DNA of 32,008 nt from Chloroflexota bacterium (GTDB lineage: Bacteria > Chloroflexota > UBA11872): contig JAJEGF010000082.1 in NCBI GenBank assembly GCA_022820025.1, positions 1-32,008 on the forward strand, written 5' to 3'. Below, one piece after another: positions 13,230-20,080 of this stretch. The position numbers were made by a program, and so were the translations under genes. The notes beneath the pieces are model-generated. The model did no database searches and was not told the origin of the DNA. It was given only the letters and a program-made list of their open reading frames with translations. Every line of letters begins with the position of its first letter. Positions within the stretch are counted from its first letter, which is position 1.

Positions 13230-14627
13230 CTATTTCCTCGGTATCAGGCCCTGCGGCCAGAACGACAGGAAAACGATCAGCACGATAAACGAGATCACGT
13301 CCCGCCATTCGCCGGCCAGGTCCCAGATTCCGAACTGCTCCAGCATGCCCAGCGCGAAGCCTCCGACGATGGCGCCGTACAGACTCCCGATGCCGCCGAC
13401 GACGGAAGCAATCCAACCCTTCAACAGCAACAGCAGCCCCATTCGTGGCTGAATCGCCGTGTCGTGCCCGCTCACCAGCCCGGCCAGGGCTGCGTATATC
13501 GCGCCGATGAAGAACACGATGGCAATGACGACGGTGGTGTTGATGCCGACGACCTTCGCCACTTCCTCGTCGTCACCTATGGCCCGAACCGCCTTGCCAA
13601 AGGCGGTCTTCTTGACCATGAACAGGAGAACGCCGAAGCCGGCGAGGGCCAGACCGATCGCAAAGACGTTGAACCCCTTGATGTTCGCCCCGCCGATGGT
13701 CCACGGCTCGCTGCCGAAGGTGTCCGGTAGTGGTCGGGGCGCGCTCCGAAACACGATGGTGATGAACGCCGTGATCGCCAGCAGGATTCCCAGTGACGCT
13801 ACCAGCATGATCAGCGGCGAGTTGGCCCGTTCCCGCATGGTCACGTAGAGACCGCGGTACAGCGCCAGGCTCACGGTCCCGGACAGCAGGCAGGCGACCC
13901 CCCAGCTCAAATAGAGCCCAAGGGCCGGCGTATACGCGACAAGGACGGCAACGACGACCCCCACCACGATCGCGACCGCGGCCATTACTACCAGCGGTCC
14001 GCGGGATGTTTGCGAAAAAGCGCTGCGGTACCCGCGATGGAGACCCCAGAAGGCCACTCCCGCTACGAAGACCGCGACCAACGGGCTGAGTAGCACGTGC
14101 AGGCTCGCCGGGTTGGCCATAACCAGTCCCGTATAGACGCCCACCCCCGCCGCCAGCAGCCCGCCCACAGCCAGCAGCGCGGTTGGTTTCATGCGCGTGT
14201 GCAGACGGCGATATAGCAAGACGTGCAGCGCCCAGGCCGCGACGCCAGCCGTGACGGCCGCGAACAACACGTTGACCGGACCGCTATTGACCGCGTACTG
14301 GCCGCCCAGGACGTCGTGCGATCGCAGGTAGAAAACGCCGTATGCGCCGATGGCCGCGGCCGCGCCGTAATAGAGGTCAAAGAACCAGACCGTGCTGTAG
14401 ACGAGGGTAAAGCCCATGGCCAGCAGCGCGTACACCGCACCGACCGCCAGCCCATTGAACGCGAACTGCAGGGCCTGGTCTGGTGACTGGACAATCTTCC
14501 AGCCGATATACGCCACGATGGCAGCGGCGAGAGTCATCGCCAACAGCCGGCTCTGCTGCTCGCGAATCTTTAGGAAACTGACGAGCGAGACGTCGCGGAG
14601 TTGCCCGAGACTCACGGAGGGACGCAA
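13230..14627 (-). CDS. livH: Enlarged branched-chain amino acid ABC transporter permease LivH
   Basis: The family core is clear: FNGLAVGAVYALLAMGFTLV (58-77), the AFGKAVRAIGDDEEVAKVVGIN coupling loop, LLLLKGWIASVVGGIGSLYG and the end FWPQGLIPRK. The product is 465 residues, while LivH proteins usually have about 290-310. The excess is an N-terminal extension with one extra membrane segment (about 1-50) and an insertion at about 145-255 containing several further segments. The insertion is bounded by similar motifs, LYRRLHTRM (138-146) and LYRGLYVTM (256-264), suggesting an internal duplication. The start is uncertain: TTG at 14627, GTG at 14615, or the ATG at residue 31 (14537). It is separated from livK by about 105 bases with a strong hairpin. 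Confidence 0.88.
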   Translation of the reverse strand: MRPSVSLGQLRDVSLVSFLKIREQQSRLLAMTLAAAIVAYIGWKIVQSPDQALQFAFNGLAVGAVYALLAMGFTLVYSTVWFFDLYYGAAAAIGAYGVFYLRSHDVLGGQYAVNSGPVNVLFAAVTAGVAAWALHVLLYRRLHTRMKPTALLAVGGLLAAGVGVYTGLVMANPASLHVLLSPLVAVFVAGVAFWGLHRGYRSAFSQTSRGPLVVMAAVAIVVGVVVAVLVAYTPALGLYLSWGVACLLSGTVSLALYRGLYVTMRERANSPLIMLVASLGILLAITAFITIVFRSAPRPLPDTFGSEPWTIGGANIKGFNVFAIGLALAGFGVLLFMVKKTAFGKAVRAIGDDEEVAKVVGINTTVVIAIVFFIGAIYAALAGLVSGHDTAIQPRMGLLLLLKGWIASVVGGIGSLYGAIVGGFALGMLEQFGIWDLAGEWRDVISFIVLIVFLSFWPQGLIPRK

Positions 14628-14669
14628 CTGGCCCGGCTTCTGCCCGGGTCAGTCAATGCAGATAGCGAA

Positions 14670-14710
14670 ACCGCGGGGATGGTCCAATGTCTTGGGACCA
14701 TCCCCGCGGT
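14670..14710 (-). terminator. 16-bp perfect hairpin between livK and livH
   Basis: ACCGCGGGGATGGTCC (14670-14685) is perfectly complementary to GGACCATCCCCGCGGT (14695-14710), with a 9-base loop. On the minus strand it follows the livK stop by 22 bases and is followed only by TTTCGC, a poor T-run. It most likely acts as a partial terminator or 3' stabiliser that lets the binding protein be made in excess over the membrane and ATPase subunits, a known arrangement in ABC importers. Confidence 0.75.
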
Positions 14711-14732
14711 CGTAAGGACCACCAGATCAGAC

Positions 14733-15908
14733 TTAGTTGCTCGGCGCGGCGCCCAGAACTCTGTAGCCTCCATTCTCCTCGGTTCGTTCGGCCACAGGCA
14801 GCACCTCCAGCACCGCATTGGCCAGTCCTACGACTTCGCCCTTCTCGTCGAAGCTGTAGTTGTCGCCGATCGTGCCACTCCAGGTGATGTCGTACAGACA
14901 GTCTCGGAACCCGTCGGCGTCCTGGTCGTCACCCGTCTTCTTGAGGCATTCGGCCGTGATGTAGATGTTGTCGTAGGCCGAGCCCAGGAACCAGGGCAAC
15001 GTTACGTAGTCGTACTTCTCCTTGAAGGCCGCCAGCACCTCTTGGGCCTTGGCGTTGGCCGGGTCCAGGTCCGGGGTGATCGCCTTCACGCCGGTTGCTG
15101 CATCTCCGGCAATCTCAAGGGCTGTTGTCCCGATCGGCACCACGTCCGCGTAGATCGGCCCGTCGTATCCCAGCTCGCGAAGCTGCTTGAGGATGGTGCC
15201 CCCGCTTGCCTCAGCCTGGGAGGCCACGTGCACCGCATCCGGGGTGGCGTTCAGGAGCTTGCTCAACTGGGTCCTGAAGTCCGTCGTGTCGGTTGGGTAA
15301 CTCTCCGCGGCCACGATCTGACCGCCCAGCTTCTCGAATTGCGCCGTGGTCGTTCGTCGCACGCCCTCGGCGTAGTCGGTGGATTCATTGATGGTTGCCA
15401 GATTGCGAATCCCGTCGGCCCAAAGCACGTTGCCCGTGTCCACGCCGACCGTGGCGTCGCTCAATGACGTGCGGAAGATGTAATCCCCGGCCTCGGCAAT
15501 GTCCGGATTCGTGGCCAAGCCGGAGAACATCACCACGCCTTCCCTCTCGGCCAGTGGAGCCGCTCCCAGCATCGCCCCGCTGCACGACGTACCCAGAATG
15601 ATCTTCACCTCATCAACGTCGGTCAGCTTGTTGTAAGCCGTGATTGCGTCCTGGGCGTTGCACTTGGAATCTTCAACAACGAGCTCCAGCAGACGACCGT
15701 TGATACCGCCCGCTTCGTTGATCTCGTCGACGGCCAACTGCTTCGCCTGAACCGCCACCGTGCCGTAGGTCTCACCGGCTCCGGTAACGGATTCCATGAC
15801 TCCGATGCGAAATGGCCCTTTTTCTTCTTCGCCGCACCCTGCGGCCACCATCACAAGTACGGCCAGAAGTGTGATCGCCACAAGTCGTTTGATGAATGAA
15901 ATTCCCAT
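14733..15908 (-). CDS. livK: Branched-chain amino acid-type ABC transporter substrate-binding lipoprotein
   Basis: 391 residues from the ATG at 15908 (a GTG at 15911 is directly upstream; AAAGGG fits the ATG). Lipoprotein signal: basic MGISFIKR, hydrophobic core, then VAAGC with Cys25 to be lipidated. The mature part is a periplasmic-binding protein type 1 fold of the LivK/Peripla_BP_6 group: IGVMESVTGAGETYG near the start, AVDEINEAGGINGRLLELVVED, IILGTSCSGAMLGAAPLAE and MFSGLATNPDIAE. It delivers the ligand to the LivHM channel. Ligands in this group include branched amino acids, amides and aromatic acids; the sequence alone does not decide which. It is the first gene of the leftward operon. 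Confidence 0.92.
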   Translation of the reverse strand: MGISFIKRLVAITLLAVLVMVAAGCGEEEKGPFRIGVMESVTGAGETYGTVAVQAKQLAVDEINEAGGINGRLLELVVEDSKCNAQDAITAYNKLTDVDEVKIILGTSCSGAMLGAAPLAEREGVVMFSGLATNPDIAEAGDYIFRTSLSDATVGVDTGNVLWADGIRNLATINESTDYAEGVRRTTTAQFEKLGGQIVAAESYPTDTTDFRTQLSKLLNATPDAVHVASQAEASGGTILKQLRELGYDGPIYADVVPIGTTALEIAGDAATGVKAITPDLDPANAKAQEVLAAFKEKYDYVTLPWFLGSAYDNIYITAECLKKTGDDQDADGFRDCLYDITWSGTIGDNYSFDEKGEVVGLANAVLEVLPVAERTEENGGYRVLGAAPSN

Positions 15909-15926
15909 CACAACCCTTTATCCTCC

Positions 15927-15976
15927 ACCCGAATCTCTTCGGGTACGTTATACCGTGCCTGCCATTTGTCTTGCAA
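15927..15976 (-). promoter_or_regulatory. livK promoter with hairpin at the transcript start
   Basis: On the minus strand: TTGCAA (15976-15971) as -35, 18 bases, then TATAAC (15952-15947) as -10, one mismatch to consensus. Transcription would start near 15940. A 7-bp hairpin ACCCGAA/TTCGGGT with a TCTC loop (15927-15944) spans this start and ends just before the ribosome binding site AAAGGG, so it may be an operator or a 5'-end structure affecting stability or translation. Confidence 0.65.
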
Positions 15977-16347
15977 GATTCAGTGACCGTCGCTGGCGTA
16001 CTGTGGCCGAAAAACACGCCATTTGTCTGGAATCAAACTCCGAGCCCCTGACGACCACATTCGCGACGGCCTTTGGCCGGAGACAGGACGGAGACTCTGG
16101 GCCTCACTCCTCCGAACTCTGGTAGTCGAGGATTCCACTGCCGACCGCCGATTGCGACTGCTTTCCCAAGGACTGCGTGCATCCGCGACGACTCGCGACA
16201 GTTGGAATTCCAAGCCGTCCTGGAAGAGCCGCCGATCCGCGAAGCCTCAGGCGACGTCTGGCCTGTAACCTTCGTTCTCTCGGCCCAAACCGTGTAGCAT
16301 CGCCACGAGGGATTCGGCAATCCGCCGACGGCGGCAGGAGGACTCGA
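15977..16347. other. Intergenic region between livK and the first PhyH gene
   Basis: About 370 bases without a supported gene (436 including the livK promoter). Frames on both strands continue through it but lack ribosome binding sites and family content. The last 30 bases hold a CCGCCG-A-CGGCGG palindrome (16322-16334) directly before the AGGAGGA ribosome binding site of the rightward gene. A possible -10 (TAGCAT, near 16296) has no convincing -35 partner. Confidence 0.45.
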
Positions 16348-17148
16348 ATGGCAGTGGCGGAACCACAACTACGCACACTCACCCGCGAACAGGTCGACCA
16401 GTTCCACATTGACGGTTACCTCGCGATCCACAATCTGCTGGACGCTGACGAAGTCGCCGACCTCGCCGAACGCGCCGACCTTATCGCCGCCGGCAAGGCC
16501 GACCACATCCCCGAAACCAGCATCCAGTTGGAACGAGTTTTCCGCGAAGGCGAACGTGAAGTCGAAAACCAGGTCCTTTCCGTCCGCAAGCTCTTCAACC
16601 TGGCCGTCTACGACGACCTTCTCTGGGGCCACGTCACCAATCCCAAGATCGTTGATGTCATCGCCGACCTGATGGGCACCGACGACATCAAACTCTACGG
16701 CGACCAACTCTTCATGAAGCCCCCCGAAATCGGCGCCGCCCAGGACTGGCACCAGGATTCCGCCTCCTGGCGCGACATCCTCCCGATGGATCTCGTTACG
16801 GCCTGGACATCCATCGACCACGCCACCACCGAAAACGGCTGCCTCAATTTCGCTCCCGGCACCCACCGTTGGGGCATGCTCACTCGACCACGCCTTGAGC
16901 CGTTACTGCCCGACCTGGGCACAGACGAATGGCCGGTTCGGGCAGCGCCGTTGGGCCCGGGGAGCGTCAGCTTCCACCACAGCCTGGTACTGCATCAGAG
17001 CAACGCCAATACTTCCGGCATGCGACGCCGTGGCTACGCCACCCACTTCATGCGAGCCAGCTCCTACAAGGACGAGGAAGTGACTGATGCGCCTAAGATG
17101 CCTCCGTTCAAACAGGTTCGCGGGCGCTCGTTCCCCGGCCGCGTGTGA
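16348..17148 (+). CDS. Phytanoyl-CoA dioxygenase (PhyH) family protein, copy 1
   Basis: 266 residues. The ATG at 16348 has AGGAGGA (16336-16342) five bases upstream; the frame is open further left but that leader is Arg-rich and not conserved. PhyH enzymes are Fe(II)/2-oxoglutarate oxygenases with a double-stranded beta-helix. The iron triad is seen as H135-x-D137 in WHQDSASW and H216 in HHSLVLHQSNAN, with the Arg-rich RRRGYATHFM segment (227-235) for 2-oxoglutarate. ENGCLNFAPGTHRWG (162-176) is the usual central loop. Substrates range from acyl-CoA to small natural products and cannot be deduced. A paralogue follows 30 bases downstream. Confidence 0.92.
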   Translation: MAVAEPQLRTLTREQVDQFHIDGYLAIHNLLDADEVADLAERADLIAAGKADHIPETSIQLERVFREGEREVENQVLSVRKLFNLAVYDDLLWGHVTNPKIVDVIADLMGTDDIKLYGDQLFMKPPEIGAAQDWHQDSASWRDILPMDLVTAWTSIDHATTENGCLNFAPGTHRWGMLTRPRLEPLLPDLGTDEWPVRAAPLGPGSVSFHHSLVLHQSNANTSGMRRRGYATHFMRASSYKDEEVTDAPKMPPFKQVRGRSFPGRV

Positions 17149-17178
17149 CTGGCGAGGCGCTATAAGCGAGGGGCATTG

Positions 17179-17967
17179 ATGAGGTCTTCGCACCGCACAC
17201 TAAGCATCGAACAGGTGGACAGCTTTTGGAAGAATGGCTGGCTTGTTGTCGAAGACCTGCTGTCACCGGACGACGTTTCACGCCTCGGCCAGCGCGCCGA
17301 CCAGATTGCCCGTGGCGAGACTGACGCCGCTCCAGAGCGAGTGCAGGCCGAAAAGGTCATTCGCGAAGGCGAGGCCACGGCCGCCGCCCGCGAACTGGAA
17401 GTCCGAAAGCTCTACTGGCTGGCCGGTGAGGACCACGTCCTGCAAGACCATGCCCGCCATCCAGCGATTGTCGACGTCATCGCCGACCTGCTCGACACCG
17501 ATGACATCAAGCTTTATGCCGACCAGCTATTCATGAAGCCGCCGGCGATCGGCGCCGCGCAGCCGTGGCACCAGGACTCCAAGTCTTTTATCGACATCTA
17601 CCCCATGGACCTGGTCACCGCCTGGGCCGCCATTGACGATTCCACCCTGGAGAACGGCTGCCTCGAATTCGTCTCTGGCAGCCACCGTTGGGGCCTCCTG
17701 AGCAACGAACAGATGGACGAGCACCGCTCACTCATTGGCAGCGACCCCGCGTTCATGCCGGACCCCGGGCCGCTGCGCTCAGGCAGCGTCAGCTTCCACC
17801 ACAGCCTCACCTGGCACGCCAGCCGCGCAAACACCAGCACCGCCCGCCGCCGGGGCTACGCCGTCCACTACATGCGAGCCGAATCCCGCCGCACCGCTGC
17901 TCTGGAGGCGCCTAGGGTTCCGCCCCCGCTGCAGATCCGCGGCCGCTCGTTCGACGGCTGCGTCTAG
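17179..17967 (+). CDS. Phytanoyl-CoA dioxygenase (PhyH) family protein, copy 2
   Basis: 262 residues from the ATG at 17179 (a TTG directly precedes it); GAGGGG stands five bases upstream. It is colinear with copy 1: iron ligands H131-x-D133 in WHQDSKSF and H213 in SLTWHASRAN, the shared DIKLYADQLFMKPPAIGAAQ stretch, ENGCLEFVSGSHRWG and the C-terminal RGRSFDG. Both copies therefore keep the full catalytic set. Sequence divergence is largest in the N-terminal quarter, so this is an older tandem duplication than a recent copy. The two are likely co-transcribed. The stop is five bases from the stop of the convergent oxidoreductase gene. Confidence 0.92.
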   Translation: MRSSHRTLSIEQVDSFWKNGWLVVEDLLSPDDVSRLGQRADQIARGETDAAPERVQAEKVIREGEATAAARELEVRKLYWLAGEDHVLQDHARHPAIVDVIADLLDTDDIKLYADQLFMKPPAIGAAQPWHQDSKSFIDIYPMDLVTAWAAIDDSTLENGCLEFVSGSHRWGLLSNEQMDEHRSLIGSDPAFMPDPGPLRSGSVSFHHSLTWHASRANTSTARRRGYAVHYMRAESRRTAALEAPRVPPPLQIRGRSFDGCV

Positions 17968-17972
17968 CCGGT

Positions 17973-19061
17973 CTACGGCGTCTCGGGAATCGAAACGGCC
18001 TGCCGCATGCCCGTTTCCGAGGAGCGATAGGCCGCCTGCACGGCTTCGTTCACCCACATCCCGGCTTCGTTCTCCAGTGGCGGCGGATCGCCAGTCAGGC
18101 ACGACTGGAAAAACGCGCTGGTCATCAGGTTGTACTCGTCGTTTCTGGCGTCCTCATCGCTGAACGTCCAGGACTTGTGCGGAGATCCGGCATGAACGCC
18201 CTGGTGCGACATCCATTCCAGCGGTTCGCCGCGGCGCGTTCCGCCGGGATTGAACCGAAGCCAGCCGTCGTGACCCCAAAGGATGAATCCGGAATGCCGG
18301 CCGGAACCGTACTCAGGCCGCGAAACGTAGTAGCCAGCGCTCAGGTTGCCGACCATCCCGCTCTCGAATCCGACCGTAACGGAGGCCGCGTCTTCAACCG
18401 GCAGCGGCTCGCCGCCCACGACCCCTGTGACTGCGCTGACGGACGCGAAGTCATCGCCCGTGATGTAGCGCATCAGGTCGAGGTAGTGGCAGCCGAGGAA
18501 CGTCAGGTATCCGCCGCCGGAGCGTGACTTGTCGAAGATCCAACCGCCCTGAAGCGTTTCCCACTGGTGCGTCCGGTCGTGATCGGCGATGAACCACGCC
18601 TGGCACGCGAACAGGTCGCCCAGCAGACCATCGGCCACGATGCGCCGAGCCTCCCGCACGATGGCCCGCTGCCGGCTGACGTACGCAATCGAGAAGTTGA
18701 GACCCGCGGCCTGGGCCTTGCGATAGATGCGACGGTAATCGTCGAGATCGGCGAATCCCGGCTTTTCGTGCCAGACGTGGCAGCCGGCATCCAGCGACGC
18801 CTCGATCATGGCCGGCATCCGCCAGGCTTCCAGCGTCACGAGGGTGGCGGCTGGCTTGAAGTCACTGAAGAGGGCGTCGGGGTCCGTAAAGGTGGCCGTC
18901 ACCCGATCGCCCACGGCCTCCTTGGCGGCGTGGAACATTTCACCGGTGGCGTCAAGCACCGCGACTTCCCCAACTTCGGGATTCCTTGCTGCCGCATAGA
19001 GGGATCCCAGGTGATTGCCGGTGGGTTCAATGATTAGCGCGACGCGCAGCGAATCGCTCAC
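17973..19061 (-). CDS. Gfo/Idh/MocA family oxidoreductase, copy 1
   Basis: The 362-residue NAD(P)-dependent sugar or cyclitol dehydrogenase-like protein has an N-terminal Rossmann domain with a divergent nucleotide loop (LIIEPTGNHLGSL instead of the usual GxGxxG), then WHEKPGFADLDDYRR carrying the EKP signature (about 97-111). The C-terminal alpha/beta domain includes GGGYLTFLGCHYLDLMRYI with the catalytic-site H-x2-D. GTG at 19061 with GGGAG upstream is the start. It is the second gene of a leftward pair with the unknown protein at 19127-19981. The altered nucleotide loop could mean changed cofactor binding. Confidence 0.88.
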   Translation of the reverse strand: MSDSLRVALIIEPTGNHLGSLYAAARNPEVGEVAVLDATGEMFHAAKEAVGDRVTATFTDPDALFSDFKPAATLVTLEAWRMPAMIEASLDAGCHVWHEKPGFADLDDYRRIYRKAQAAGLNFSIAYVSRQRAIVREARRIVADGLLGDLFACQAWFIADHDRTHQWETLQGGWIFDKSRSGGGYLTFLGCHYLDLMRYITGDDFASVSAVTGVVGGEPLPVEDAASVTVGFESGMVGNLSAGYYVSRPEYGSGRHSGFILWGHDGWLRFNPGGTRRGEPLEWMSHQGVHAGSPHKSWTFSDEDARNDEYNLMTSAFFQSCLTGDPPPLENEAGMWVNEAVQAAYRSSETGMRQAVSIPETP

Positions 19062-19126
19062 AGGAGGGCTCCCGACGGGTGCGCCGCGAACTGCGACGCC
19101 GTGATTTGAGAGTGTGCCCCGCTTGG

Positions 19127-19981
19127 CTATCTCTCGCCAGAAACGCGGGCGATTGTGATCTCGGCGTCGCGCGTCCAGACCTCGTTGAAGACCAGCGGCT
19201 TCGGCCGCCCGCGAGTTACACCGGGTGGTTCGATAGCGCCATCGCGAAGTTCATTGCGGTCGCGCCCGCGAACTTCGTGGTACCAGGACAGTTCGCGGGC
19301 CGCCGGCTCGATTTGGCGCTGCAGGATGAATTCCACGTGCGCAAAGTCACTGAACGCGACACCGGCCAGAAAGACGCGATCAAGTCCGTGGCCGTCCCAG
19401 GTGGCTACGTCCGGCAGGATCACGGGCTCGGTGCAGACCTGGAACTTCCCGTTCTTCTCGTCGAAGTTGATCAACTCGACTGGGAATTCCACGGTCACGG
19501 CCAGTTTCCGGGCCTCGTCGCGGTAGGTACAGGAGGCGTTCAACAGCGCACCGGCCCGAGTGGCCTCGATTACCTCATGAACTGATGCCAACGGCTCGGC
19601 GTGCGCAAAGTGCCGAATGTCGACATCAAACCTGGCGTAGCTCTCAGCCAGCAACTGGCGACTGAGGTTCTCGGCTTCGTGTGAAGGCTGCCTTCCGATT
19701 GGAATGCCCAGCGTCTCGGAGAACACTGCGCGGTACTCGCCGCTCGGAATCTGGAACAGGTTGTCGCTGACGATCGTGTACTCAGCCCGGCATGGAGCGA
19801 TCACGTAGCAGGTAAAGGGCTGGCCGGCGTCGGGGCTGATCGTCAACCGCGCGTCGGCCTTCAGCCGGACGCAGATCACGTCACCCGGATCCGCCAGCAA
19901 TCCGCCGGTGAACTTGTAGACCGGGTCGGGCTTGTGGGGATGGTGCGTCCAGGTCAGGAAGGACCGCGAGAAATCAATCAT
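19127..19981 (-). CDS. Unknown protein paired with a Gfo/Idh/MocA oxidoreductase
   Basis: 284 residues, family not recognised. There is no signal peptide or membrane span. The first 110 residues look beta-rich (FTGGLLADPGDVICVRLKAD, PFTCYVIAPCRAEYTIVSDN); a mixed middle (about 115-165) is followed by further strands (LAVTVEFPVELINFDEKNGK) and a C-terminal section rich in charged and aromatic residues (FAHVEFILQRQIEPAARELSWYHEVRGR). Several His, Asp and Glu residues could form a metal or sugar site, but no known motif stands out. It lies 65 bases upstream of the oxidoreductase on the same strand and is probably co-transcribed, so a role in the same sugar or acid pathway is a reasonable guess. 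The start ATG at 19981 lacks a clear ribosome binding site. Confidence 0.7.
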   Translation of the reverse strand: MIDFSRSFLTWTHHPHKPDPVYKFTGGLLADPGDVICVRLKADARLTISPDAGQPFTCYVIAPCRAEYTIVSDNLFQIPSGEYRAVFSETLGIPIGRQPSHEAENLSRQLLAESYARFDVDIRHFAHAEPLASVHEVIEATRAGALLNASCTYRDEARKLAVTVEFPVELINFDEKNGKFQVCTEPVILPDVATWDGHGLDRVFLAGVAFSDFAHVEFILQRQIEPAARELSWYHEVRGRDRNELRDGAIEPPGVTRGRPKPLVFNEVWTRDAEITIARVSGER

Positions 19982-20080
19982 GTCGGACTCCGGCTTTGGC
20001 GCGGAGGGCGAGCATAGCCGGAACCGACAGCTCGCGGCCTCAGGTTACGCTGGCTCGGTTCATGTCTGCGCGACCCGGTC

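Noticed and set aside
16177..16347. N-terminal extension of the first PhyH gene
   Set aside because: Arg-rich non-conserved leader; the ATG at 16348 has an ideal ribosome binding site and family-typical start.
15912..16347. Riboswitch upstream of livK
   Set aside because: The leader after the predicted start is only about 30 bases with one small hairpin, too short for a known riboswitch.
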